Shown here in pieces: positions 1 through 7,231 of a stretch of 15,466 bases of DNA. The translations under genes were made by a program, and so were the position numbers. Location of the stretch: the NCBI GenBank assembly GCA_011391855.1, contig JAABPT010000432.1, positions 1-15,466 of the forward strand, given 5' to 3'. Below the pieces are notes generated by a model. The model saw nothing but the letters and a program-made list of their open reading frames with translations. It was not told where the DNA came from and did no database searches. Origin of the DNA: Burkholderiales bacterium. Lineage in GTDB: Bacteria; Pseudomonadota; Gammaproteobacteria; Burkholderiales; Burkholderiaceae_C. Numbering within the stretch: the stretch's first letter is position 1; each line of letters starts with the position of its first letter.

Positions 1-144
1 GCGCCCGGCCACGTCGCCGGCCTGGGCCTTGACCTCCTGCACCCCCATACAATCGGCGCCCGCGTTTGCGGCCCATTCCACGAGCCCCTTGGAGGCCGCC
101 GAACGAATGCCATTGAGATTGAGCGTGATCAGCCGAAAAGCCAA
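1..144 (-). CDS. xth: Exodeoxyribonuclease III (N-terminal 48 residues, cut by window edge)
   Basis: This is the first 48 codons of an exonuclease III / AP endonuclease of the endonuclease-exonuclease-phosphatase fold, which acts in base-excision repair at abasic sites. The translation contains LNLNGIRSAASKG (residues 8-20) and VQEVKAQ (35-41). N9 and E37 sit where the family carries its metal/active-site Asn and Glu. The reading frame is open to position 1, so the rest of the gene lies outside the window. No in-frame ATG was found near the start. I chose TTG at 144-142 because it gives the usual family N-terminus (MAFRLITLNLNG). Another TTG at 162-160 is possible but would overlap the pyrE start codon. 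The gene is divergent from pyrE with only 17 bases between them, so the promoter of each must lie inside the other's coding sequence or further away. The family call is firm; the start codon is less so. Confidence 0.88.
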   Translation of the reverse strand, partial: MAFRLITLNLNGIRSAASKGLVEWAANAGADCMGVQEVKAQAGDVAGR

Positions 145-161
145 GATGGGAGTCCCAAGCA

Positions 162-836
162 ATGAAGGTTGATGACGACGCCACCCTGGCCCAGGAATTC
201 GTGCAGTTCGCCGTGCAAGCCGGCGTGCTGCGCTTTGGCGAATTCAAGACCAAGGCCGGCCGGCTCTCGCCCTATTTTTTCAATGCCGGCGGTTTCGACG
301 ACGGCGTCAAGCTCGGACGACTGGCTGAATTCTATGCACGCCGCCTGCTCACCTCGGGCCTGCATTTCGACATGATCTTCGGCCCCGCCTACAAGGGCAT
401 CACGCTGGCTGCTTCGGTGGCGGTGGAACTGGCGCGGCGCGGCCGCAATCTGCCCTTTGCCTACAACCGCAAGGAAGCCAAGGACCATGGCGAAGGCGGC
501 CGGCTGGTCGGCGCACCGGTGGCCGGGCGCGTTCTCATCATCGATGACGTCATTTCCGCAGGCACCTCGGTGCGCGAATCCATTGCCATGATCACGGCCG
601 CCGGCGGCCGGCCCTGCGGCGTGGCGATCGCGCTCGACCGCCAGGAGCGCGCCACTGACGGCGGGCAGGACGCGCCCTGGAGTGCAGTGCAGTACGTCAC
701 GCGGCAGTTGCAACTGGACGTGGCTTCGATTGCGACGCTGGAAGACTTGTTGCAGTATCTGCGAGCAGCCAGCGATCCCGCGCTGAGCACCTTTGCGGGG
801 CCGGTGCAGGCCTACCGCGAACGCTACGGAGTCTGA
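162..836 (+). CDS. pyrE: Orotate phosphoribosyltransferase
   Basis: PyrE (224 residues, normal family length) joins orotate to PRPP to give orotidine 5'-monophosphate in cytosolic de novo pyrimidine synthesis. The N-terminal block FKTKAGRLSPYFFNAG (28-43) is typical of the family. FGPAYKGI (73-80) follows. The flexible catalytic loop contains RKEAKDHGEGG (103-113). The PRPP-binding signature VLIIDDVISAGTS (124-136) has its paired acidic residues intact. The ATG at 162 is preceded by GGGAG at 148-152, nine bases upstream, which supports this start. The stop codon directly abuts the ATG of the next gene (TGAATG), so the two are probably co-transcribed. The gene is divergent from exonuclease III. 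I am confident of the assignment. Confidence 0.97.
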   Translation: MKVDDDATLAQEFVQFAVQAGVLRFGEFKTKAGRLSPYFFNAGGFDDGVKLGRLAEFYARRLLTSGLHFDMIFGPAYKGITLAASVAVELARRGRNLPFAYNRKEAKDHGEGGRLVGAPVAGRVLIIDDVISAGTSVRESIAMITAAGGRPCGVAIALDRQERATDGGQDAPWSAVQYVTRQLQLDVASIATLEDLLQYLRAASDPALSTFAGPVQAYRERYGV

Positions 837-1565
837 ATGGTGGGGGCCCTCCTGCGGCAGTTCGGCATGCGCCGGTTGGTGGCGCTGGCGCTGTGCCCGT
901 GGGTGGCCGCCACCTGGGCCCAGGCCACCACCAAGCCGACCAGCGGCATCTACACCTGCATCGACGACAAGGGCCGCCGCATCACCGCCGACCGCCCCAT
1001 CGCCGAATGCACCGACCGCGAGCAGCAGGTGCTCAACCGCGACGGCTCGCTGCGCGCCGTGATGCCACCCTCGCTGACGGCCGAGGAATCCACCGCCCGC
1101 GAGGCACGCGACCGCGCTGCTGCCGAGGAGCGCGCGGCGCGCGCCGACGCCGTGCGGCGCGACCGCAACCTGATGGCGCGCTACCGCAACGAAGCCGCTC
1201 ACAACCGGGCCCGCGAGGCGGCTCTGGACACCGTGCGGCTGGCCATGAAGGCCACCGAGATCCGACTGCGCCAGTTGGCCACCGAAGGCAAGCCGCTGCG
1301 CGACGAGGCCGAGTTCTACGAGGGCAAGGCGCTGCCAGGCACGCTGAAGGCCGCCATCGACGCCAACGAGGTGGCGGTGGAGGCGCAGCGTGCAGCCACC
1401 GCCAACCAGGAAGCCGAACTCGACCGCATCAACCGGCTCTACGACGCCGAACTCGACCGCCTGCGCCGCCTGTGGGCCGGCGTCGTGCCCGGCTCGCTGG
1501 GGCCGCTGGCGGCCAACGGTGCTGCGGCCGGCGGCGCAGCGCGCGACGCCGCACCCAAGCCCTGA
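837..1565 (+). CDS. Secreted DUF4124-domain protein with long coiled coil
   Basis: The product is 242 residues. Residues 11-30 form a signal peptide (MRRLVALAL, then a likely AQA cleavage site at 28-30), so it is probably exported to the periplasm. Residues 37-75 resemble a DUF4124 domain (GIYTCIDDKGRRITADRPI), with two cysteines, C41 and C58, that could form a disulphide. Residues 80-215 are rich in Ala, Arg and Glu and look like a helical coiled coil. The tail is Ala/Gly/Pro-rich. C20 is not in a proper lipobox, because Leu precedes it, so a lipoprotein is unlikely. The ATG at 837 touches the pyrE stop and has GGAG at 828-831. An inner ATG at 867 would give a more compact signal peptide but has a weaker ribosome site. 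The function of DUF4124 proteins is not established. The link to pyrE is one of position only. Confidence 0.85.
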   Translation: MVGALLRQFGMRRLVALALCPWVAATWAQATTKPTSGIYTCIDDKGRRITADRPIAECTDREQQVLNRDGSLRAVMPPSLTAEESTAREARDRAAAEERAARADAVRRDRNLMARYRNEAAHNRAREAALDTVRLAMKATEIRLRQLATEGKPLRDEAEFYEGKALPGTLKAAIDANEVAVEAQRAATANQEAELDRINRLYDAELDRLRRLWAGVVPGSLGPLAANGAAAGGAARDAAPKP

Positions 1566-1593
1566 GCGGCCGCGTGCCGCGGCGCCGGGTTCG
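1566..1593. terminator. Possible weak shared terminator hairpin between convergent genes
   Basis: Only 28 bases separate the stop of the DUF4124 gene from the stop of gatB on the other strand. Within them GCGGC (1566-1570) and GCCGC (1576-1580) form a perfect 5-bp stem with a 5-base loop. A stem reads the same on both strands, so it could help end both transcripts. There is no T-run on either side, so it is not a classical intrinsic terminator. Confidence 0.25.
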
Positions 1594-3054
1594 CTAGCCG
1601 AGCTTGCGCCGCAACAGCTCGCCGGCCTGAGCCGGGTTGGCCTTGCCCTGGCTGGCTTTCATGACCTGGCCGACCAGCGCGTTGAAGGCCTTGTCCTTGC
1701 CGGCGCGGACTTCGGCCACCGACTTCTCGTTGGCCTTCAGCACGGCGTCGACGATGGCTTCCAGCGCGCCGCTGTCGTTCATCTGCTTCAGGCCGCGCGC
1801 TTCGATCACGGCGTCGACGTCGCTGCCCTGGCCCGACCACAGCGCTTCGAAGACCTGGCGCGCGCCGTTGTTGGACACCGTGCCGTCGGCCACGCGCCGG
1901 ATCAGCGCGGCCAGTGTGGGCGGCGCCAGCGGTGCGGCATCGATGTCGCGTTCCTCGGCATTGAGCCGCCTGGAGACCTCGCCCATCAGCCAGTTGGCCG
2001 CCAGCTTGGGCGCGCCGCAGGCGTCGCGCAGCGCCTCGTAGTAGCGCGCGAAACGCAGGCTCTGCGTCATCATGGCCGCATCGTCGGCCGGCAGGCCGTC
2101 GGCCTGCTGGAAGCGCGCGGCCATGGCGGCTGGCAGTTCGGGCATCTCGGCGCGCACGCGCTCCACCCATTCAGGCGCAATCACCAGCGGCGGCAGGTCG
2201 GGGTCGGGGAAATAGCGGTAGTCGTGCGCGTCTTCCTTGGTGCGCATGGCGCGCGTCTCGCCGCTGTCGGGGTTGAACAGCACGGTGGCCTGCTCGATGG
2301 GCAGACCGTCCTCGATGCGGTCGATCTGCCACTGCACCTCGAAGTCGATGGCCTGCTGCAGGAAGCGAAAACTGTTCAGGTTCTTGATCTCGCGCCGCGT
2401 GCCCAGCGCCTCGCCGGGTCGGCGCACCGAGACGTTGGCGTCGCAGCGGAAGCTGCCTTCCTGCATGTTGCCGTCGCAGAGACCCAGCCACACCACCAGC
2501 GTGTGCAGCGCCTTGGCGTATTCCACCGCCTCGGCGCTGCTGCGCATGTCGGGTTCGGTGACGATTTCCAGCAGCGGCGTGCCGGCGCGGTTGAGGTCGA
2601 TGCCGGTCTGGCCGGCGTAGTCCTCGTGCAGGCTCTTGCCCGCGTCCTCTTCCAGGTGCGCCCGCGTCAGCCGCACCTTGCGCGGCGCGCCCTCCAGCAC
2701 GAAGTCGACCTGGCCTCCTTGCACCACCGGGATCTCGTACTGGCTGATCTGGTAGCCCTTGGGCAGGTCGGGGTAGAAGTAATTCTTGCGCGCAAAGATC
2801 GACAGCGGCGCCACCTTGGCCCCCACCGCCAGCCCGAACTGGATGGCGCGCTCCACGGCGCCGCGGTTCAGCACCGGCAGCGTGCCAGGCAGGCCCAAGT
2901 CCACCGCGCAGGCCTGCGTATTGGGCGCGGCACCGAAGGCGGTGGACGCACCGCTGAAGATCTTGCTGGCCGTGGAGAGCTGGGCGTGGGTCTCCAGGCC
3001 GATCACGACCTCGAAGCCCCGCACCAGCCTGGACGACGTGGCGGCGCCCGTCAC
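1594..3054 (-). CDS. gatB: Aspartyl/glutamyl-tRNA(Asn/Gln) amidotransferase subunit B
   Basis: GatB (486 residues) is the kinase and tRNA-binding subunit of GatCAB. It phosphorylates Glu or Asp mischarged on tRNA(Gln) or tRNA(Asn), and GatA then supplies ammonia for amidation. Family motifs in order are VVIGLETHAQLST (16-28), FYPDLPKGYQISQYEIP (93-109), LNRAGTPLLEIVTEPD (154-169), GNMQEGSFRCDANVSVR (195-211) and EIKNLNSF (222-229). These cover the cradle domain. The helical C-terminal part, roughly 340-486 and including VSNNGARQVFEAL, matches the YqeY-like tRNA-recognition region. The start codon is GTG at 3054-3052, overlapping the gatA stop as GTGA. That implies translational coupling, which fits a complex needing equal subunit amounts. 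The stop is TAG. The call is firm. Which tRNA substrate is used cannot be told without knowing whether GlnRS and AsnRS are present in the genome. Confidence 0.97.
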   Translation of the reverse strand: MTGAATSSRLVRGFEVVIGLETHAQLSTASKIFSGASTAFGAAPNTQACAVDLGLPGTLPVLNRGAVERAIQFGLAVGAKVAPLSIFARKNYFYPDLPKGYQISQYEIPVVQGGQVDFVLEGAPRKVRLTRAHLEEDAGKSLHEDYAGQTGIDLNRAGTPLLEIVTEPDMRSSAEAVEYAKALHTLVVWLGLCDGNMQEGSFRCDANVSVRRPGEALGTRREIKNLNSFRFLQQAIDFEVQWQIDRIEDGLPIEQATVLFNPDSGETRAMRTKEDAHDYRYFPDPDLPPLVIAPEWVERVRAEMPELPAAMAARFQQADGLPADDAAMMTQSLRFARYYEALRDACGAPKLAANWLMGEVSRRLNAEERDIDAAPLAPPTLAALIRRVADGTVSNNGARQVFEALWSGQGSDVDAVIEARGLKQMNDSGALEAIVDAVLKANEKSVAEVRAGKDKAFNALVGQVMKASQGKANPAQAGELLRRKLG

Positions 3055-4574
3055 AGCGGCCTCCGGGTGTGGAAGTCGGTGGCTTGCTGCAGCGCATGCG
3101 CCGTCTGCAGCAACGTGGCTTCGTCGAAATAGTTGCCGATCAGCTGCAGCCCCACCGGCATGCCCTTCGATTCACCGGACACGCCGAAGCCGGCCGGTAC
3201 GCTCATGCCCGGCAGGCCGGCCAGGCTGGCCGGCAGCGTGAAGATGTCGGCCAGGTAGGCCTGCAGCGGGTCGTCGCCCTGCTCGCCGATCTTCCACGCC
3301 ACGGTGGGCGCCACCGGCCCGGCGATCACGTCGCAGCCCTGCGGTCCTTGGGAAAAACAGGCCTGAAAGTCGTCGGCGATCATGCGGCGCAGCTTCTGTG
3401 CCTGCAGGTAGTAGGCGTCGTAGTAGCCGTGGCTCAGCACGTAGGTGCCGATCATGATGCGGCGCTTGACCTCGGGCCCAAAGCCCTCGCTGCGCGTCTT
3501 CTTGTACATGTCCATCAGGTCGGTGTACTGCGCCGCGCGGTGGCCGAATTTGACGCCGTCGAAGCGGCCGAGATTGGAGCTGGCCTCGGCCGGCGCGATG
3601 ATGTAGTACACGGGGATCGAAAGCTCGGTGCGCGGCAGGCTCACGTCAACCAGCGTGGCACCCAGATGCTCCAGTTCGGCCAGCGCGGCGCGCACGGCGG
3701 CGTTCACGTCAGCCGCCAGCGCGGCGGGGAAGAATTCCCGCGGCAACCCGATGCGCAAGCCCTTCAGCGGCCGCGCGGCAGAGGCGCCGGCACGCGGCTG
3801 CATCATCAGGGCGTGGTAGTCCTGCGGCGGCCGCTCGGCGCTGGTGGCGTCGCGTTCGTCGAAGCCGCTCATCGCCGACAGCAGCAGCGCGCAGTCCTCG
3901 GCCGAGCGTGCCATGGGGCCGGCCTGGTCCAGGCTGGAGGCAAAGGCGATCATGCCGTAGCGCGAACACACGCCATAGGTCGGCTTGATGCCGGTAATGC
4001 CGCAGAAGCTGGCCGGCTGGCGAATGGAGCCGCCGGTGTCGGTGCCGGTGGCCGCCGGCACCAGGCGTGCCGCCACGGCAGCCGCCGAGCCGCCCGAAGA
4101 GCCGCCGGGCACCCGCTGCGCGTCCCAGGGGTTGCGCACGGCGCCGAAGGCCGAGTTCTCGTTGGACGAACCCATGGCGAATTCGTCGCAGTTGAGCTTG
4201 GCCAGGGTCACCGTGCCGGCCACGGCCAGCCGCGCCACCACCGTGGCGTCGAAGGGGCTGGCGTAGCCGGCGAGCATCTTCGACCCGGCCGTGGAAGCCA
4301 GCCCGGTGCGCGCGTGGTCGGTGACGAAGATGTCCTTGTGCGCCAGCGGCACGCCGGTCAGTGGCCCGGCCACGCCGCGCGCCAGCGCCGCGTCGGCGGC
4401 GCGGGCCTGGTCCAGTGCCTTGCCGGGGTCGCTGGCCAGAACGGCGCCGAGGTCGGAGTGACTTGCAAGACCTGTGAGCAGGTGTTGCGTGAGTTCGGCG
4501 CTGGAAAACCGCCCTACACGCAGCGCCCGACCGATCTCGGCCACGCCGAGTTCTTCCGGTGCGGCGCTGTTCAT
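3051..4574 (-). CDS. gatA: Aspartyl/glutamyl-tRNA(Asn/Gln) amidotransferase subunit A
   Basis: GatA (507 residues) is the glutaminase subunit of GatCAB. It is an amidase-signature enzyme that frees ammonia from glutamine for transfer to the activated aminoacyl-tRNA on GatB. The Lys-Ser-Ser triad is visible: K80 in PLAHKDIF (76-83), S159 in PGGSSGGSAAAVAAR (156-170) and S183 in TDTGGSIRQPASF (178-190). The triad spacing matches the family. The C-terminal part has MPVGLQLIGNYFDEATLL, typical of GatA. Its ATG (4574-4572) overlaps the gatC stop in ATGA, and its stop overlaps the gatB start in GTGA. The three subunits are therefore tightly coupled in the order C-A-B. No missing residue or frameshift was seen. 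Confidence 0.97.
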   Translation of the reverse strand: MNSAAPEELGVAEIGRALRVGRFSSAELTQHLLTGLASHSDLGAVLASDPGKALDQARAADAALARGVAGPLTGVPLAHKDIFVTDHARTGLASTAGSKMLAGYASPFDATVVARLAVAGTVTLAKLNCDEFAMGSSNENSAFGAVRNPWDAQRVPGGSSGGSAAAVAARLVPAATGTDTGGSIRQPASFCGITGIKPTYGVCSRYGMIAFASSLDQAGPMARSAEDCALLLSAMSGFDERDATSAERPPQDYHALMMQPRAGASAARPLKGLRIGLPREFFPAALAADVNAAVRAALAELEHLGATLVDVSLPRTELSIPVYYIIAPAEASSNLGRFDGVKFGHRAAQYTDLMDMYKKTRSEGFGPEVKRRIMIGTYVLSHGYYDAYYLQAQKLRRMIADDFQACFSQGPQGCDVIAGPVAPTVAWKIGEQGDDPLQAYLADIFTLPASLAGLPGMSVPAGFGVSGESKGMPVGLQLIGNYFDEATLLQTAHALQQATDFHTRRPL

Positions 4575-4870
4575 TCGATCACCTTCGGCACCAGGAACAG
4601 GCCGTTCTCGACCGCCGGCGCGCTCTTCTGGTTGGCTTCGCGCTGGTCGGCCTCGGTCACCACGTCGTCGCGCAGGCGCAAGGCGGCGGCATGCAGGGCC
4701 GACAGCGGCGTGTACAAAGGCTCCACGCCGCGCGTGTCCACGGCGCGCATCTGCTCGACGATGCCGAAGAAGCCGTTGAGTTGTCCGAGCATCAGGGCTT
4801 GGTCGGCGCTCGAGAGTTCGAGCCGCGCCAGGTGCGCAATGCGGCTCACGTCAGCCAGGGTCAGGGCCAT
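4571..4870 (-). CDS. gatC: Aspartyl/glutamyl-tRNA(Asn/Gln) amidotransferase subunit C
   Basis: GatC is a 99-residue stabilising subunit that wraps around the GatA-GatB interface. The N-terminus MALTLADVSRIAHLARLEL is the family hallmark. The middle has LNGFFGIVEQMRAVDTRGVEP and the end has DDVVTEAD, where the usual consensus is LR.D.V. The length is normal. It is the first gene of gatCAB and is divergent from mreB across a 312-base spacer. The ATG at 4870-4868 is clear from homology, but the bases just upstream on this strand (CTTTCATCCA) hold no Shine-Dalgarno sequence. Initiation must use weak pairing, A/U-rich accessibility or ribosomal protein S1. The gatC stop overlaps the gatA start by four bases. 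Confidence 0.95.
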   Translation of the reverse strand: MALTLADVSRIAHLARLELSSADQALMLGQLNGFFGIVEQMRAVDTRGVEPLYTPLSALHAAALRLRDDVVTEADQREANQKSAPAVENGLFLVPKVIE

Positions 4871-4957
4871 TGGATGAAAGGAGAAACGGGCTTCCGAAGG
4901 CGGCTCTCACTGCCCGAAAATGCAGCGCCACCCCTCGGATGCGGGGGTTGATTACGG

Positions 4958-4964
4958 TATTATC
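4958..4964. promoter_or_regulatory. Candidate overlapping -10 elements facing mreB (+) and gatC (-)
   Basis: On the + strand 4958-4963 reads TATTAT, five of six matches to the sigma70 -10 consensus. On the - strand 4964-4959 reads GATAAT, also five of six. The same A/T-rich island, alone in a GC-rich setting, could therefore drive both directions. Neither direction has a good -35: TCGGAT at 4935-4940 for mreB and GCATGG for gatC at 17-base spacing. If used, the mreB leader would be about 210 bases and the gatC leader about 80 bases. This is called by eye from sequence only. Confidence 0.4.
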
Positions 4965-4999
4965 TCCGGTTACCCGCAATCCCATGCCGCGGGCGGCCA

Positions 5000-5015
5000 C
5001 GGCAGGCAACTGCCG
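5000..5015 (+). other. GNRA-tetraloop hairpin in the mreB leader
   Basis: CGGCAG (5000-5005) and CTGCCG (5010-5015) form a perfect 6-bp stem closed by GCAA, a GNRA-type tetraloop, which is an exceptionally stable RNA loop. It would lie about 30 bases into the transcript if the TATTAT element is the mreB promoter. No T-run follows, so it is not an intrinsic terminator. The role is unknown. Confidence 0.4.
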
Positions 5016-5100
5016 CGATCATCGCCTGCTGGGAACTGCGGTTCCGAACACCCCCGATCCACGCGCCCAGCGGCCTGCCGCCGCCCTCGACCGGCCCGAC

Positions 5101-5182
5101 ACCGGCCCCCTTCGGCCCTGCCACACCCGTCCGCACCGTCGTCGACCCGCCACGCCGCGCGCACCTGCCCCCACACGCCCCC
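5101..5182 (+). promoter_or_regulatory. C-rich, G-poor untranslated leader before mreB (possible Rho-loading region)
   Basis: My hand count for the 82 bases before the mreB ATG is 49 C, 17 G, 9 A and 7 T. The C excess over G is the kind of composition that Rho binds (rut-like), and in this GC-rich genome it stands out on one strand. It also contains no Shine-Dalgarno sequence. Rho-dependent control of mreB is an inference only. Confidence 0.3.
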
Positions 5183-6229
5183 ATGTTCGCTGCCTCCCTG
5201 CGCCGCTATTTCTCCACCGACCTGGCCATCGACCTCGGAACGGCCAACACGCTGATCTACGTTCGCGGCAAGGGCATCGTGCTCGACGAACCCTCGGTCG
5301 TCGCCATCCGCCACGAAGGCGGCCCGCAAGGCAAGAAAACCATCCAGGCCGTGGGCAAGGAAGCCAAGGCCATGCTGGGCAAGGTGCCGGGCAATATCGA
5401 GGCCATCCGGCCCATGAAGGACGGCGTCATTGCCGACTTCACCGTCACCGAGCAGATGCTCAAGCAGTTCATCAAGATGGTGCACCCGCGGGGCATCCTG
5501 CGGCCCAGCCCGCGCATCATCATCTGCGTGCCCTGCGGCAGCACCCAGGTCGAACGGCGCGCCATCCGCGAGAGCGCCCTGGGCGCCGGCGCTTCCGACG
5601 TCTACCTGATCGAGGAACCCATGGCCGCGGCCATCGGCGCCGGCTTACCGGTGTCGGAAGCCTCGGGATCGATGGTGGTGGACATCGGCGGCGGCACCAC
5701 CGAGGTCGGCGTCATCAGCCTCGGCGGTATGGTCTACAAAGGCAGCATCCGGGTGGGCGGCGACAAGTTCGACGAATCCATCATCAACTACATCCGCCGC
5801 AACTACGGCATGCTGATCGGCGAGCCCACGGCCGAGCTCATCAAGAAGAGCATCGGCAGCGCCTTCCCCGGCAGCGAGGTCAAGGAGATCGAGGTCAAGG
5901 GCCGCAACCTCAGCGAAGGCGTGCCGCGCAGCTTCACCATCAGCTCCAACGAGATCCTGGAAGCGCTCACCGACCCGCTCAACCAGATGGTCAGCGCGGT
6001 GAAGAATGCGCTGGAGCAGACGCCGCCCGAACTGGGCGCCGACATCGCCGAGCGCGGCATGATGCTCACCGGCGGCGGCGCGCTGCTGCGCGACCTGGAC
6101 CGCCTGCTGGCCGAGGAAACCGGCCTGCCCGTGCTGGTGGCCGAAGACCCGCTGACCTGCGTGGTGCGCGGCTGCGGCATGGCGCTGGAGCGCATGGAAC
6201 GACTCGGGTCCATCTTCACCAGCGAATGA
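5183..6229 (+). CDS. mreB: Rod shape-determining protein MreB
   Basis: MreB (348 residues, normal length) is the bacterial actin homologue. Its membrane-bound antiparallel filaments guide lateral-wall synthesis by the RodA/PBP2 machine. The actin-fold nucleotide motifs are all present: phosphate-1 DLGTANT (17-23), EEPMAAAIGAGLPV (144-157), phosphate-2 DIGGGTTEVG (167-176) and the adenosine motif TGGGALL (296-302). The N-terminus MFAASLRRYFS is amphipathic and suits membrane attachment. The start is set by homology. The upstream bases (CACGCCCCC) are C-rich and have no Shine-Dalgarno sequence. It is the first gene of mreBCD-mrdA-rodA and divergent from gatC. mreC follows after 23 bases. Confidence 0.98.
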   Translation: MFAASLRRYFSTDLAIDLGTANTLIYVRGKGIVLDEPSVVAIRHEGGPQGKKTIQAVGKEAKAMLGKVPGNIEAIRPMKDGVIADFTVTEQMLKQFIKMVHPRGILRPSPRIIICVPCGSTQVERRAIRESALGAGASDVYLIEEPMAAAIGAGLPVSEASGSMVVDIGGGTTEVGVISLGGMVYKGSIRVGGDKFDESIINYIRRNYGMLIGEPTAELIKKSIGSAFPGSEVKEIEVKGRNLSEGVPRSFTISSNEILEALTDPLNQMVSAVKNALEQTPPELGADIAERGMMLTGGGALLRDLDRLLAEETGLPVLVAEDPLTCVVRGCGMALERMERLGSIFTSE

Positions 6230-6252
6230 GGCGCTGACCGCACCGCGCCGCC

Positions 6253-7206
6253 ATGCCCCTGGGCACGCTCGACCGCACGCCGCCGCCGTTCTTCCGCCAG
6301 GGTTTTTCGGCGCGCAGCAAGCTCGTCTTCTTCTCGGCACTGGCCATCTTCCTGATGGTGGCCGACACGCGCTTCGCGGTCATCCAGCCGGCGCGCGCGG
6401 CGCTGGCCACGGCTCTGCTGCCGGTGCAACGGGTGCTGGCCGTGCCGGTGCAGATGTGGCACGGCGGCGGCGACTACCTGCGCGGCCTGCAGCAGGCCCA
6501 GGCCGCCGAACGCGAGGCGCAGGCACGACTGGCGGCGCAGGCCGAACGCAGCGCGCGCGCCGACCAGCTGGCGCAGGAGAACGAACGCCTGCGTGCGCTG
6601 CTCGGCTTGCGCGCGGCCGTGGCCGTGCGATCGCTGCCGGCCGAGGTGATGTACGAGGCCGCCGACCCGTTTTCGCGCAAGGTCTTCATCGACCGCGGCC
6701 GCACGCACGGCGTGGTGCCGGGCGCCCCGGTCATCAACGAGACCGGCGTGCTGGGCCAGGTGACGCAGGCCTACGCGCTGAGTTCCGAGGTCACGCTGCT
6801 GACCGACAAGGACGCTGCCATCCCGGTGCTCAACCTGCGCACGCAGCAACGCAGCGCGGCCTTTGGCGGCGGGGGCGGGCGCTCGGGCGGCCTGGAGCTG
6901 CGCTTCCTGCCGGGCAACGCCGACGTACAGGTGGGCGACGTGCTGCACACCAGCGGGCTGGACGGCGTCTACCCGCCCGGGCTTATGGTGGCTCACGTGG
7001 CCGCAGTGGAGCGGCGCGCCGAGGCCGGCTTCGCGCGCGTCACTTTGGCCCCGGCGGCGGCGCCCGACGGGGTGCGCCACGTGCTGGTGCTCGAACCGCT
7101 GGCGCTGCAACTGCCGCCGCGGCCGGAGCCGGTGCCCGAGGCCGCCGCCGACCGCGCCGAGCGCCAGCTGTCGACCCCTTCGCGACGCCCGCCCGCGGCG
7201 CCCTGA
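6253..7206 (+). CDS. mreC: Rod shape-determining protein MreC
   Basis: MreC (317 residues) is a bitopic inner-membrane protein whose periplasmic part binds and activates PBP2. Residues 1-20 are cytoplasmic (MPLGTLDRTPPPFF), 22-37 form the single membrane helix, and 77-116 form the dimerising coiled coil (QAQAAEREAQ to ENERLRALL). Residues 125-283 form the paired beta-domains, with PFSRKVFIDRGRTHGVVPGAPV (starting 139) and GLDGVYPPGLMVAHV (235-249) as family blocks. A Gly-rich loop (GGGGGRSGG, 205-213) sits between strands. The tail from 289 is Pro/Ala-rich and probably disordered. The ATG is chosen by homology; GCGCCGCC precedes it, with no Shine-Dalgarno sequence. mreD starts 25 bases after the stop. 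Confidence 0.95.
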   Translation: MPLGTLDRTPPPFFRQGFSARSKLVFFSALAIFLMVADTRFAVIQPARAALATALLPVQRVLAVPVQMWHGGGDYLRGLQQAQAAEREAQARLAAQAERSARADQLAQENERLRALLGLRAAVAVRSLPAEVMYEAADPFSRKVFIDRGRTHGVVPGAPVINETGVLGQVTQAYALSSEVTLLTDKDAAIPVLNLRTQQRSAAFGGGGGRSGGLELRFLPGNADVQVGDVLHTSGLDGVYPPGLMVAHVAAVERRAEAGFARVTLAPAAAPDGVRHVLVLEPLALQLPPRPEPVPEAAADRAERQLSTPSRRPPAAP

Positions 7207-7231
7207 CCGCGTGCGCAAGGGGAAACGCCCG

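Larger units (their letters stand above)
4871..5182. other. Divergent gatC/mreB regulatory spacer, no gene
   Basis: This 312-base spacer separates gatC (-) from mreB (+). I see no credible coding sequence in it. From the gatC side it holds an ACCCC/GGGGT dyad (4930-4934 and 4944-4948, 9-base loop), then a TATTAT promoter-like element at 4958-4963. Next is a 6-bp hairpin with a GCAA loop at 5000-5015, and then a C-rich stretch that runs to the mreB start. Both operons must take their main promoters from here or from inside each other's first genes. The separate elements are listed on their own. Confidence 0.8.

Noticed and set aside
29..53. TTGACC (29-34) and TACAAT (48-53) on the + strand as a pyrE promoter.
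   Set aside because: The spacing is only 13 bases, too short for sigma70, and the elements lie inside exonuclease III coding sequence. TACAAT alone could still be used, but I cannot support it.
1390..3132. A 580-codon open frame on the + strand opposite gatB.
   Set aside because: It overlaps the DUF4124 end and antisense gatB, the protein has no recognisable family, and GatB on the other strand is unambiguous.
3069..4877. A 602-codon open frame on the + strand opposite gatA and gatC.
   Set aside because: It has shadow composition with no domain, and it is opposite two certain genes joined by an ATGA overlap.
4948..4976. TTGATT at 4948-4953 as a -35 for mreB.
   Set aside because: The hexamer 17 bases downstream is TACCCG, not a -10, and the TATTAT element is only four bases away from TTGATT.
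7211..7231. A GTG start for mreD seven codons upstream.
   Set aside because: It has no ribosome site, whereas ATG 7232 has AAGGGGAA at proper distance.
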